Source: an uncultured Bacteroidales bacterium (GTDB lineage: Bacteria; Bacteroidota; Bacteroidia; Bacteroidales; UBA932). From it: DNA of 35,518 nt. Made by a program: the position numbers and the translations under genes. The DNA is taken from NCBI GenBank assembly GCA_944323775.1, contig CALUTT010000025.1, positions 1 through 35,518 of the forward strand, written 5' to 3'. Below the pieces are notes generated by a model. The model worked only from the letters and a program-made list of their open reading frames with translations. It made no database searches and was not told where the DNA came from. Below, in pieces: positions 17,200 to 24,984 of the stretch (positions are counted from its first letter, which is position 1; each line of letters opens with the position of its first letter).

Positions 17200-18251
17200 C
17201 TTATTGTGTCCTTTATCTTTTCCGCCCATGCGAGCAGGTTCTCCCTTGCGGTCTCGGGCCTTACGGCGATAGTCTCGTCCATCCAGTCGGGAGTCACTGC
17301 ATCCACTCTTGCAAAGCCTGCCGCTGCCAGTTCTTCCCTGTCATCGACCTTCCCGGCGACAAGCCACACGGGTATGTCCATCTGTCTTGCTGCGGAGAGA
17401 ACTCGCAGCGGGAGTTTGCCCATCAGGGTCTGTCTGTCGGCATGGCCTTCGCCAGTTATCACCAGGGAGGCGCCGGCAAGGCACTCCGTGAATCCGGCGA
17501 GTTCGAAGAGCAGGTCGGCCCCGGAGCGCACGGTAGCGCCGAGATACTGCATGAAAGCATATCCAAGCCCTCCTGCGGCTCCCGCACCGGGATTCCTTGA
17601 GCAGTCCTTCCCGAGCCTTAGCGCCGAATCCTGTGCAAATCTGACGGCTCTCTGCTCAAGCAGTCCGACGACCTCGGGGCTCGCCCCTTTCTGAGGACCG
17701 AATACCATGGCGGCGCCACGCGGCCCGTACAGAGGGTTGTCGACGTCGCAGGCGAGAGTGAAACTGCAATTGTCCGGAAGGCCATCAGGACGGAGCTCCG
17801 AAAGAGCCCTGAGCATTCCGGTCCCCGCATCGCTTGTGCCGCTTCCGCCAAGTCCTATGATGAAACTGCGGCAGCCGCGTGCTACCGCGTCAAGAATCAG
17901 TTCTCCGACTCCGTAGCTTGTAGCAGCCAGCGGATCGAGCTCCTCCCTGGACATAAGAGCCAGCCCGCAGGCCCGTGCCGTCTCTATTACGGCAGTCCCG
18001 TCAGGAGCAATGCCGTAGCATGCTTCGACAGGACGCATCAGAGGGTCGTGTACAATTGCCGATACAGGTCTTGCGTGCATCGCCCGGCAGAAGGCTTCCA
18101 GCATGCCGTCGCCGCCGTCAGACATCGGTACTGAAAGCACGTCGTGCCCCTGGCTTTCCAGCGCCGAGCCAAGAATTGACTCTACTGCAACTGAACCGAG
18201 ACACCCCTTGAAAGAGTCTGTCGCCAGGATTATTCTTTTAGTTTCTTGCAT
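17196..18251 (-). CDS. Glycerate kinase (GarK/GlxK family)
   Basis: A 351-residue ATP-dependent glycerate kinase, phosphorylating D-glycerate to a phosphoglycerate. N-terminal ILATDSFKG, then SDGGDGMLEAF, the Gly-rich LGGSGTSDAGTGMLRAL (the family's characteristic loop) and GAAGGLGYAF are visible, and SLVITGEGHADRQTLMGK near the C-terminus is diagnostic. Length is slightly shorter than the usual ~375. The start overlaps the end of the metallo-hydrolase gene by 14 bp, and its stop overlaps the next gene in ATGA, so four genes form one coupled transcript. Whether it makes 2- or 3-phosphoglycerate cannot be read from sequence; this family usually makes the 2-isomer. Confidence 0.93.
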   Translation of the reverse strand: MQETKRIILATDSFKGCLGSVAVESILGSALESQGHDVLSVPMSDGGDGMLEAFCRAMHARPVSAIVHDPLMRPVEACYGIAPDGTAVIETARACGLALMSREELDPLAATSYGVGELILDAVARGCRSFIIGLGGSGTSDAGTGMLRALSELRPDGLPDNCSFTLACDVDNPLYGPRGAAMVFGPQKGASPEVVGLLEQRAVRFAQDSALRLGKDCSRNPGAGAAGGLGYAFMQYLGATVRSGADLLFELAGFTECLAGASLVITGEGHADRQTLMGKLPLRVLSAARQMDIPVWLVAGKVDDREELAAAGFARVDAVTPDWMDETIAVRPETARENLLAWAEKIKDTIR

Positions 18252-19074
18252 TTCCTTCCTGGATGAATCCGGGAACGGGGAAGTGCATGCCGGCCATCAG
18301 GAGACCTTCATCAGAGGCCATGCGCAGCAGGCTGCGTCTTGCCGATACTGCCTTTTCCTTGTCCATGTCGAATCCTGCGCAGTATTCGTTGTGGTCCATC
18401 TGAAGGGCCACTCCGTGCATCAGGTCACCTACGACGAGAAGTTTCCCGGCCCTGTATGCGGTGTGTCCGGGCGTATGCCCGGGAGCATCGACGGCCAGTA
18501 CGTTCCCGGGAAGCGTATCCCCGAATTCGAACAGATGGATTTTGCCTTCGTAGGCAGCGGCGATGCTCTCGATCTGGGATGACTGTCCGTCCTGCATGCT
18601 GCTCCATGCCATGTATTCCGGATATGAGATATAGACCTTGGCATTGCCGAACACTGCGGAACTGTCAGACAGCATTCCGCCGGTATGGTCGCCGTGAAGG
18701 TGGGTCAGGTATATAAGGTCAATGTCGTCAGGAGAAAGTCCCAGAGAAGAGAGCCCGCTGAGCAGACGGCTGTCCGCGGCACCGAGCCCTGTGTCGAACA
18801 GTATCCTAAGTCCGTCGGTTTCAAGCAGGAAAGTCCCAACACTCGCAGGGATTCCGTCTTCAAGCCCGAGTTCAGATATCAGGCTGTCAGGAGCGCTGAA
18901 AAGAGAGGCCGGCATCAGCCGCGGCTCGGCGTTGTCACGAATCCATGTGACTTTCATGCCGTCAAGTTCGACTGTCTTTACAAACTGGTCGGAGTCTTTC
19001 TGTCCGCTGCAGGAACTGGCTGCAAGCGCTGCGGCAAGCGTCATTGCGGCCGCTTGGATGAATCTTCTGTGCAT
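18238..19074 (-). CDS. Exported metallo-beta-lactamase-fold hydrolase, probable lipoprotein
   Basis: A 278-residue protein with an N-terminal signal sequence (MHRRFIQAAAMTLAAALAASSC) whose Cys 22 could be lipidated, although the -3 residue is Ala and the lipobox is imperfect. The metallo-beta-lactamase motif HLHGDH is present, with later ligands in PGHTPGH, VGDLMHG and GMHFPVP, giving a complete di-metal set. Overall the pattern resembles the AHL-lactonase-like and other small-molecule hydrolase branches (GTFLLETDGLRILFDTGLG). Substrate is unknown. It is the first gene of the four-gene operon and overlaps glycerate kinase by 14 bp, with a promoter-like region immediately upstream. Confidence 0.88.
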   Translation of the reverse strand: MHRRFIQAAAMTLAAALAASSCSGQKDSDQFVKTVELDGMKVTWIRDNAEPRLMPASLFSAPDSLISELGLEDGIPASVGTFLLETDGLRILFDTGLGAADSRLLSGLSSLGLSPDDIDLIYLTHLHGDHTGGMLSDSSAVFGNAKVYISYPEYMAWSSMQDGQSSQIESIAAAYEGKIHLFEFGDTLPGNVLAVDAPGHTPGHTAYRAGKLLVVGDLMHGVALQMDHNEYCAGFDMDKEKAVSARRSLLRMASDEGLLMAGMHFPVPGFIQEGNARN

Positions 19075-19102
19075 AGTGGTCGTTGTTTTTCGAGTCAGAA
19101 GG

Positions 19103-19132
19103 TAAAGTTAGTGATTTTTGCTCACTAACAAA
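19103..19132 (-). promoter_or_regulatory. Candidate promoter with palindromic spacer for the metallo-hydrolase operon
   Basis: On the minus strand, TTTG (19132-19129) is followed by an 18-nt spacer and TAACTTTA (19110-19103), a -33/-7 pair with one mismatch in the -7 box. The spacer is bounded by an 8-bp perfect inverted repeat, GTTAGTGA and TCACTAAC (plus-strand 19107-19114 and 19122-19129). Its arms reach into both boxes, the position expected of a repressor operator. The same dyad could instead be a weak terminator for the upstream HdeD-like gene. Confidence 0.4.
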
Positions 19133-19166
19133 ACATGATCTCACTGTGCACAGAAGCCGAAAACTG

Positions 19167-19766
19167 TTACCTGCCCCAGTCTATCCTGGAGAAGTCCTTG
19201 TGAATGTCCTTAAGTCTGAATGAGACTGCAGCGGCGAGGATTCCCATTACAATGAGTGCGGTACCTGTGAGCGCTACCACGACGCCCATGCCGAATCCGA
19301 ACGGCTTGACAAGAATCAGCACCGAAATGATGAGCAGCAGTATTCCTGACAGCATTGTCCAGCCTGCCCCCTGAACATTCATGGCCCTGAGGTCGCTTGC
19401 GAATCCGATAGTCATGAAACTGTGGTACAGCATGAAGATTCCGAGCATCACGGGCAGCAGAACCAGGGTCATTCCGGGATAGCAGCAAAGCATGAGTCCC
19501 AGAATCAGGTCGGCAATGCCGCCGACAATCGAATATCCGCGCATCATGAACCAGTTGCGGCTTGTGCTTGCGACAACGAGCTCGACAATGCCGCTGACCA
19601 GCATCAGGATTCCGAACATTACGCTGAGCGTAAGATAGCTTTCCGCCGGGCGGCAGAATACTATAATGCCTCCTGCAATGAGAAGCAGCCCGGCAACAAG
19701 GAACAACCACCAGTGGCGCACCGCTTTTCCGGCGCTGGCGACTATTTTTTCAATGAAAGTTTCCAT
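19167..19766 (-). CDS. HdeD-like (DUF308) membrane protein
   Basis: A 199-residue integral membrane protein with about six hydrophobic helices (roughly residues 18-36, 43-64, 73-95, 98-120, 127-150 and 155-178). The DUF308 repeat pattern is clear: RPAESYLTLSVMFGILMLVSGIVELV and a second unit beginning RGYSIVGGIADLILGLMLCCYPGMT. HdeD in E. coli is linked to acid resistance, but the biochemical role of the family is unknown, so no function is assigned. It stands alone between the copper module and the metallo-hydrolase operon; no good promoter match was found in the 96 bp upstream. Confidence 0.88.
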   Translation of the reverse strand: METFIEKIVASAGKAVRHWWLFLVAGLLLIAGGIIVFCRPAESYLTLSVMFGILMLVSGIVELVVASTSRNWFMMRGYSIVGGIADLILGLMLCCYPGMTLVLLPVMLGIFMLYHSFMTIGFASDLRAMNVQGAGWTMLSGILLLIISVLILVKPFGFGMGVVVALTGTALIVMGILAAAVSFRLKDIHKDFSRIDWGR

Positions 19767-19862
19767 AACAGTATTATTAACTTGTCAATGCTGGTCAGTC
19801 CTGCAAAGTGCATGCAAATCCATGTTCTGCCTGAATATCATGCCATTTTGTCAGCTGCGGAC

Positions 19863-20081
19863 TCAGTCCTGCATATCTGAAATCCGGTAGTCCCCGGCAT
19901 TCTCGCTGATGGCACGCTGGAGTTCCTCCGTCGGTTTCGTCTTCCCGTCCGTAAATTCAACCTCGGCCACCGGAGGGTCGAGCGTTACGCTGGCCTTTAC
20001 CCCGTCGATCGAGTTGAGCGCCTTCTCGACATGCATGCGGCAGTGGCCGCACATCATTCCTTCAATTCTGTACTTTTTCAT
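19863..20081 (-). other. Possible internally initiated CopZ-like chaperone within copA
   Basis: The last 72 codons of copA begin with ATGAAAAAG and encode a free-standing-size HMA domain ([15 protein letters not shown]). The preceding ~45 bases (ACACAGACAATAGACATAAACACAAAAAG-like, A-rich and almost free of G) resemble an intergenic leader more than coding DNA. Internal initiation yielding soluble CopZ is possible but not shown; no strong ribosome site is present. Confidence 0.35.
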
Positions 20082-22406
20082 TGTCTTTTTGTGTTTATGT
20101 CTATTGTCTGTGTTGTGGGTAATGTCTTGCTCTGAGGCTGAGAGCCTTTTCCTTCCGAGCCTGAGGCTGTTGCATACTACGCTGATGCTGCTCAGCGCCA
20201 TTGCTGCGCCACCGATCGCAGGGTTGAGCAGGAACCCGTTGACTGGATACAGAACCCCGGCTGCAATCGGAACGGCAATCAAATTATAGAAGAATGCCCA
20301 GAAGAGGTTCTGCCTTATTGTCCTTACTGTCATGGCAGACAGGGATATCATCTGGGGAATCTTCAGGAGGTCGGATGAGAGTATCGTTACCATGGCAGCG
20401 TCCATGGCCATGTCGCTGCCGTGGCCCATCGCTATGCTCAGGTCCGCCTGGGCGAGGGCGGCAGTATCGTTGATACCGTCACCAGCCATTGCCACTACAT
20501 GCCCTTTGTCCTGAAGTTGCCTGATGAAGGATATCTTGTCTTCCGGCAGGACAGAGGCGCGGTAGGAGCGTATCCCGCATCTGGATGCAACCGCCTTTGC
20601 GGACGCTTCGTTGTCGCCTGTAAGCATGAAGACTTCTATGCCCATGTCCTTCAGCTTTCCGACTGCCTCCGCCGAATCTGGCTTCAGCGTGTCTTCGACT
20701 GCAAATGCGGCGAGGACGGACCTGTCGTCAGAGAACCATACCACTGTCCTGGCTTGATGTTCCCATTGTGAGGCCAGTTCCTCAAGCTCCTCAGGTATGG
20801 TTATTCCGGCGGAGCAAATCATGGACCGGTTTCCTGCAAGGTATTTCACTGCGCCGCATATTCCCGTGACGCCATGTCCCGGCACGGCCTCGAAAGATTC
20901 TACGGCGCAGGTCCCGTCCACTCCGGGAAGCGCGTCAAGATACTCGCCGACTGCCCTTGAGAGGGGATGCTCTGATTTCTTTTCGAGCGAAAGCATTATG
21001 CCGGCTTTGGAAGGGTCTGCCCAGCGTGCTTCCGTGACTCTCGGACGGCCTTCCGTCAGAGTGCCTGTCTTGTCAAGGACCACGGTGTCCACCTTCCGGG
21101 CGGTCTCAAGGCTTTCAGCGTCCTTCACGAGTATTCCGTTCCCGGCTCCTTTTCCTATTCCGACCATGATGGCGGTCGGGGTCGCGAGTCCCAGTGCACA
21201 GGGGCAGGCTATGATCATCACAGTCACCAGGGCAAGCAGCCCGTGGGTGAAACCGTTCTCCGGGTCAAGTACGATCCAGCAGATGAACGATACCAGAGCT
21301 ATCCCTATGATAACAGGCACGAAGACCGCGGCGACCCTGTCCACGAGCTTCTGGACAGGTGCCCTGCTTCCCTGCGCGTCCTGGACCATGCGGATGATGC
21401 CTGAGAGCATCGTGTCGTCTCCAGTCCTGTCGGCTGTCATCAGCAGCGCTCCTCTCTGGTTTACCGTGCCGGCAAACACCCTCGCTCCAGGCTTTTTCTC
21501 CACGGGAACGGGCTCTCCGCTGATCATGCTCTCGTCTACGTATGAATTCCCGAAAGTCACCACACCGTCTGCGGCAATCCTCTCGCCTGGGCGGACGACT
21601 ATGGTGTCTGAAGGTCTTATGTCAGAGATGCCGACTGTCTTTTCACCTTCCGGGGTTTTCAGGGTTACAGTTTTGGGACGCAGGCCGGCCAGTTTGCGGA
21701 TGGCGCCGGAAGTGTTCCTTTTTGCCTTGTCCTCGAGCAGCCTTCCGGCAAGTATGAACGCGATTATCGTCGATGACGACTCGAAATAGACGTGAGGCTC
21801 GATTCCGCGGGACAGCCAGAATTCAGGGAAAAGCATGTTGAATACGCTGAACAGCCAGGCTGTTCCCGTGCTGCATGCGACAAGGGTGTCCATGTTGGCG
21901 CCGCCATGTCTGGCCTGTTTCCATGCACTGCTGAAAAAGCCTCCGCCAAGCCAGAACACCACCGGCGTGGAGAGTGCGAACAGCAGGTATTTCATCCATG
22001 GGACATCCATGAAGACCATGCCGAGCACCATGGTCGGCACTGCAAGCGAAAGCGCGGCTATGGTCTTTCTCTTCAGGCTTTCATAGTGCTTTTCATGAAG
22101 CCTTGCGGCCTCTTCATACATGTCTTCCTGCCGGATATTGGAGGTGAGGTCCGGTGCGGCGCCGTCGGGGACAATAAGATCGTATCCGGCATCCTGCACA
22201 GCCTTGCGCAGAGATTCCGGCGAGCATCTGGAGGGGTCGAATTCCACCAGTGCGGTTGCAGAGGCATAGTTCACGTTTGCCTGTGAAACTCCGTCCTGCC
22301 TGTTGAGGGTCTTGTCTACCCTGGCCGCACATGACGCGCAGCTCATCCCCACGACAGGGAAAGTCATCCTGACTTTGTCTTCCGGTCCGTTACATTTCAT
22401 TTCCAT
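19863..22406 (-). CDS. copA: Copper-exporting P1B-type ATPase with C-terminal CopZ-like domain
   Basis: An 847-residue Cu+ pump. The N-terminal HMA domain has GMSCASC (C23, C26); the CPC metal-transport motif is at 401-403, the phosphorylation site DKTGT at 445-449, the P1B signature SEHPLSRAV follows, and the hinge is [10 protein letters not shown]. Normal CopA proteins end shortly after the last helices; here the frame continues through a polar linker (about 755-775, [16 protein letters not shown]) into a second complete HMA domain, 776-847, with GMMCGHC. That domain begins with Met and looks like a former separate CopZ chaperone. The start codon lies four bases after a TATATTTG box. The upstream HMA-AraC regulator gene is 54 bp away on the same strand. 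Confidence 0.94.
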   Translation of the reverse strand: MEMKCNGPEDKVRMTFPVVGMSCASCAARVDKTLNRQDGVSQANVNYASATALVEFDPSRCSPESLRKAVQDAGYDLIVPDGAAPDLTSNIRQEDMYEEAARLHEKHYESLKRKTIAALSLAVPTMVLGMVFMDVPWMKYLLFALSTPVVFWLGGGFFSSAWKQARHGGANMDTLVACSTGTAWLFSVFNMLFPEFWLSRGIEPHVYFESSSTIIAFILAGRLLEDKAKRNTSGAIRKLAGLRPKTVTLKTPEGEKTVGISDIRPSDTIVVRPGERIAADGVVTFGNSYVDESMISGEPVPVEKKPGARVFAGTVNQRGALLMTADRTGDDTMLSGIIRMVQDAQGSRAPVQKLVDRVAAVFVPVIIGIALVSFICWIVLDPENGFTHGLLALVTVMIIACPCALGLATPTAIMVGIGKGAGNGILVKDAESLETARKVDTVVLDKTGTLTEGRPRVTEARWADPSKAGIMLSLEKKSEHPLSRAVGEYLDALPGVDGTCAVESFEAVPGHGVTGICGAVKYLAGNRSMICSAGITIPEELEELASQWEHQARTVVWFSDDRSVLAAFAVEDTLKPDSAEAVGKLKDMGIEVFMLTGDNEASAKAVASRCGIRSYRASVLPEDKISFIRQLQDKGHVVAMAGDGINDTAALAQADLSIAMGHGSDMAMDAAMVTILSSDLLKIPQMISLSAMTVRTIRQNLFWAFFYNLIAVPIAAGVLYPVNGFLLNPAIGGAAMALSSISVVCNSLRLGRKRLSASEQDITHNTDNRHKHKKTMKKYRIEGMMCGHCRMHVEKALNSIDGVKASVTLDPPVAEVEFTDGKTKPTEELQRAISENAGDYRISDMQD

Positions 22407-22410
22407 GATG

Positions 22411-22418
22411 CAAATATA
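22411..22418 (-). promoter_or_regulatory. -7 promoter element immediately before copA
   Basis: TATATTTG on the minus strand fits TAnnTTTG exactly and is separated from the copA ATG by only CATC. A transcript starting at the usual distance would begin at or near the start codon, implying a leaderless or near-leaderless copA mRNA. Two ATGGAA direct repeats (22434 and 22450, 16 bp apart, plus strand) lie just upstream and could be AraC-type half-sites. Confidence 0.5.
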
Positions 22419-22460
22419 GCGAAGCGGAATGCTATGGAATTATACAATCATGGAAAAAAC

Positions 22461-23033
22461 TTACACCTTGTCAAGCGGAATCAGCGGCTTTACCTTCAGG
22501 GCCTTGAATTCCCTAGGGGTCAGGCCTGTAACGCCCTTGAACTGGGAGCTCAGGTGTGCCGGGCTCGAGAATCCCATCGAGTCGGCGATTTCGCTTACGC
22601 TCATCTCGCCGTATGCGAGCAGTTCCTTGACTTTCTCGATGCGCTGGACTATGTAGTATCTTTCGATGCTCATGCCTTTCACCGAGGAGAAGAGCTTGCT
22701 CAGGGAACTGTAGTCGGAGTGGCACCTGCTGGAGAGATATTCCGACAGATTCACCTTGCCGGGAATCTGCGTCTGCGAAGACTGGACAAGTTCAATGACG
22801 GCAGTACATATGCGTTCCACGGTTCTGGAACGGCGGTCATCAATCAGTGCGAAGCCATATTCCTCGAGTCTTGCGCGCAGCTGATCTTTCGTGTCTGCGT
22901 CGAGGCTGCCTTCGACCACCGCGGTTCCGAGCTCAATCCTGAGAGGTTTCAGCCCCAGGTCTTGAAGTATCTTGCCTACCGCCATTATGCAGCGGTTGCA
23001 TACCATGTTCCGTATATGTATCTCTGCCGTCAT
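22461..23033 (-). CDS. HMA-AraC fusion regulator, probable copper-responsive activator
   Basis: A 190-residue protein that joins a heavy-metal-associated-like N-terminal domain (about 1-70, MVCNRC with C12 and C15) directly to an AraC DNA-binding domain (about 85-185). The AraC part has LSEYLSSRCHSDYSSLSKLFSSVKGMSIERYYIVQRIEKVKELL followed by MSVSEIADSMGFSSPAHLSSQFKGVTGLTPREFKAL, both helix-turn-helix units intact. It lies between the small exported protein (15 bp upstream) and copA (54 bp downstream). The architecture suggests metal binding and DNA binding in one polypeptide, with copA the obvious target; this is inference. Its HMA part is diverged outside the CxxC, so metal identity is not certain. 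Confidence 0.85.
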   Translation of the reverse strand: MTAEIHIRNMVCNRCIMAVGKILQDLGLKPLRIELGTAVVEGSLDADTKDQLRARLEEYGFALIDDRRSRTVERICTAVIELVQSSQTQIPGKVNLSEYLSSRCHSDYSSLSKLFSSVKGMSIERYYIVQRIEKVKELLAYGEMSVSEIADSMGFSSPAHLSSQFKGVTGLTPREFKALKVKPLIPLDKV

Positions 23034-23048
23034 CCGGTTTCCGTCTGA

Positions 23049-23384
23049 TTACTTTTGTTTCTCGGCGTTGGCTTTCAGCCTTGCCTTTGTCTGCTCGACT
23101 GTCTCGCCTTCTTTTCCGAAGAGCCTGGAGGTCATCGTGTCGCTTACGTTTTCGAAGCCCTTGACGGCTCCTTCTTCAATTGCCTTGTAGCCTTTTACTA
23201 CACCGTTTTCAATCCTTTGATAGCCTTCCCTGGTATGGTTCGCTATCGATTCGAATACACCCTGTTTTGTCATTGTTGAATCGTTTTTAGTTATGTTGAT
23301 ACTTTTTTCCGGAGTCTGTGCCGATACCGTAGTCCCCGTCATGAGGAGAGCGAGTATCAATGTTGTCTTTGTCATCATTTTCAT
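23049..23384 (-). CDS. Small exported helical protein upstream of the copper regulator
   Basis: A 111-residue protein with a clear signal peptide (MKMMTKTTLILALLMTGTTVSA, cleavage near SAQ). The mature part is charged and helical, with short internal repeats: EGYQRIENGVV, KGYKAIEEGAV, KGFENVSDTM, ending in GKEGETVEQTKARLKANAEK. This repeat family is widespread in gut Bacteroidota and Firmicutes without a known function. It contains no Cys and one His, so direct copper binding is not evident. An internal ATG at residue 38 would yield a cytoplasmic form lacking the signal peptide, and homologous proteins I recall often lack one. It lies 15 bp before the HMA-AraC gene and is probably cotranscribed with it. 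Confidence 0.8.
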   Translation of the reverse strand: MKMMTKTTLILALLMTGTTVSAQTPEKSINITKNDSTMTKQGVFESIANHTREGYQRIENGVVKGYKAIEEGAVKGFENVSDTMTSRLFGKEGETVEQTKARLKANAEKQK

Positions 23385-23400
23385 GTCCTTTTACTGGGCA

Positions 23401-23408
23401 CAAAAATA
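23401..23408 (-). promoter_or_regulatory. -7 promoter element for the copper module
   Basis: TATTTTTG on the minus strand fits TAnnTTTG and lies 16 nt before the ATG at 23384, with AAAGGA in between (a usable ribosome site). No clear -33 TTG was found. Confidence 0.5.
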
Positions 23409-23496
23409 CAGGGAATTATTCTTGTTTTTCGGGATAAAGTCTGCGATTACTGGGGAATTTTACGTATTTGGTAGATTTAAACGGTATTCATCAGTG

Positions 23497-23913
23497 TCAT
23501 TTTGCCAGCATGACTATGCTGCCGCATGTTATCAGAAGCGCTCCTATGACGACCCTCACAGTGAGCTGTTCCTTGAGAAATATGCACGAGAGGATGATCG
23601 TGATCACGACGCTGAGCTTGTCGACCGGAGCCACGCGCGATGCGTCTCCGCTCTGGAGGGCCTTGAAATAGAACAGCCAGGAGAGTCCTGTGGCGATTCC
23701 GGAAAAGATAAGGAAAAGCCATGTGGTGTGCGGGATGTTCCTGATTTCGGAGATATGCTGCCCTGATGCGGCGATTCCCCAGGTGATTACCAGTATGACG
23801 GCTGTGCGTATTGCGGTGGCAAGGTCAGAGTTGATGTCCTTGACGCCCAGCTTTGCCAGAACCGCCGTGAGGGCGGCAAAGAATGCCGAAAGAAGCGCGT
23901 AGTATTTCCACAT
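23497..23913 (-). CDS. Short EamA/DMT-superfamily transporter (single EamA domain)
   Basis: A 138-residue membrane protein with about five hydrophobic helices, equal to one EamA unit. Full-length DMT transporters have two, so this form must dimerise or belongs to the one-domain EamA group of ~140 residues. The typical C-terminal signature APVDKLSVVITIILSCIFLKEQLT...GALLITCGSIVML is present. It starts 10 bp after the lipoprotein stop and is the last gene of a three-gene run with the flavin reductase. Substrate unknown. Confidence 0.88.
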   Translation of the reverse strand: MWKYYALLSAFFAALTAVLAKLGVKDINSDLATAIRTAVILVITWGIAASGQHISEIRNIPHTTWLFLIFSGIATGLSWLFYFKALQSGDASRVAPVDKLSVVITIILSCIFLKEQLTVRVVIGALLITCGSIVMLAK

Positions 23914-23923
23914 GTCAGGGTAA

Positions 23924-24286
23924 TTATTGTTCGTATTGTTTCCTCGAGTATCTCCTGGTGTCGCCCTGACCGGAAAGTACCAGGCTGTCTGCCGTCAACT
24001 TCTCTATCTTCATCGTGTCCCGGAAATCAATGGTAATGCCGTTGCCGATACTTTTTCCGTGCAGGATAAGCGTTTCACCGTCAAGGTCCCAGCCTTCATA
24101 GAGCAGCGTGGCCATGTTCACCGATGACGCCTTGCCGTCCGGTTCAAGCCTTAGTCCCTGAATCTCTGTCTCCGCCCCTGGGATCGGCTGTACCCAGGTG
24201 CCCTCTATGCCGGGCTCGCCCGAGCATGCGGACAGGAGGGCCGGAACAATCGCGGCAAGCACGGATGTAGTCATTCCTTTTTTCAT
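23924..24286 (-). CDS. Lipocalin-like lipoprotein of unknown function
   Basis: A 120-residue protein with a lipoprotein signal peptide ending in the lipobox LLSAC (Cys 21). The remainder is beta-rich: IEGTWVQPIPGAETEIQGLRLEPDGKA, then DLDGETLILHGKSIG and DTMKIEKLTADSLVLSG, the alternating pattern of Bacteroidota lipocalin-like domains (often starting with a GxW-type strand). No ligand is known. It lies between the flavin reductase gene (12 bp away) and the EamA gene (10 bp away), so the three are likely cotranscribed. Confidence 0.8.
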   Translation of the reverse strand: MKKGMTTSVLAAIVPALLSACSGEPGIEGTWVQPIPGAETEIQGLRLEPDGKASSVNMATLLYEGWDLDGETLILHGKSIGNGITIDFRDTMKIEKLTADSLVLSGQGDTRRYSRKQYEQ

Positions 24287-24298
24287 GACTAAACAGGT

Positions 24299-24856
24299 TT
24301 ATTTGAGTTCCCTGCCGCAAGAAAAAGCATCGGCTACCTTGCCTCCGAGTTCGATGTACGAGTTGCCGGCGGGGTCGAAAGTGATGGGACGCAGCTTGGA
24401 CGGGTCAATCCTTCCGTCGGTGAGAATACTTTCGTCAGCTGAAATGTTGACAATACGGCCTACAAGACTGCAGCTTTGTTCATCGTACGAGACAAGTTCA
24501 CATTCCAGGGCCATCGGCAGTTCGTCGATAAGAGGCGCGTCGACATGAGAAGACCTGCTGGCGTGGAACCCCGACTTGGCGAACTTGTCTGGTTCCCTGT
24601 TGCCGGATACGATGCCGACGTAGTCACATGAGCGTACAGTGTCTGCGGTGCCCATGCTTACGGTGAAAGCCTTGCGGTCAAGGATGTTCTGTGTGGTCAG
24701 GTGGCCTCTTGAAAGGCATATGCAGATGCTCTCGTCAGTGAAAATGCCGCCCCATGCGGCATTCATCGCATTCGGCCTGCCCTGTGCGTCGTATGTAGCG
24801 ATTATCAGCACCGGCATGGGGTAGAGCCAGCTCTTTGGTCCGAAATCCTTTTTCAT
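24299..24856 (-). CDS. Flavin reductase-family (FMN-binding split barrel) protein
   Basis: A 185-residue FMN-binding split-barrel protein. It begins with the family pattern PMPVLIIATYDAQGRPNAMNAAWGGI, followed by SICICLSRGHLTTQNILDRKAFTVSMGTADTVRSCDYVGIVSG, where the Thr and N/R residues typically contact flavin phosphate. The family includes NAD(P)H:flavin oxidoreductases and related electron carriers; a precise reaction cannot be given. First gene of the minus-strand run continuing with the lipoprotein and EamA genes; divergent from obg. Confidence 0.9.
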   Translation of the reverse strand: MKKDFGPKSWLYPMPVLIIATYDAQGRPNAMNAAWGGIFTDESICICLSRGHLTTQNILDRKAFTVSMGTADTVRSCDYVGIVSGNREPDKFAKSGFHASRSSHVDAPLIDELPMALECELVSYDEQSCSLVGRIVNISADESILTDGRIDPSKLRPITFDPAGNSYIELGGKVADAFSCGRELK

Positions 24857-24875
24857 GGCATTTGTAGAATTTCCG

Positions 24876-24906
24876 CGAATTTATGTATTCCGGGCAGAAT
24901 TTGCAA
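24876..24906 (-). promoter_or_regulatory. Candidate promoter for the flavin reductase run
   Basis: On the minus strand a TTG is followed after 20 nt by TAAATTCG (24883-24876), one mismatch from TAnnTTTG, at the spacing used by the Bacteroidetes primary sigma factor. The ATG at 24856 lies about 20 nt downstream. Confidence 0.4.
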
Positions 24907-24958
24907 GTATGGCAGGCATGCTGGTTCCGGCCATTCAGCACAGTTCAATATATTTTCC

Positions 24959-24966
24959 TATCTTTG
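24959..24966 (+). promoter_or_regulatory. -7 promoter element for obg
   Basis: TATCTTTG matches TAnnTTTG exactly and lies 18 nt before the obg start codon. The bases upstream are AT-rich but show no clean -33 TTG. Confidence 0.55.
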
Positions 24967-24984
24967 CCGCGTTAAAACCAGATT

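Noticed and set aside
18973-18980. Another TCTTTACA matching the efflux-leader 8-mer
   Set aside because: Single copy inside the coding region of the metallo-hydrolase, most likely chance.
19767-19862. Possible terminator or promoter between copA and the HdeD-like gene
   Set aside because: Only short dyads (TGCATGCA) and two TGCAAA repeats; nothing with a convincing stem or promoter pair.
20797-21789. 330-codon plus-strand frame inside copA
   Set aside because: Antisense to a fully conserved P-type ATPase, Ser/Pro/Thr-rich low-complexity translation, no start signal.
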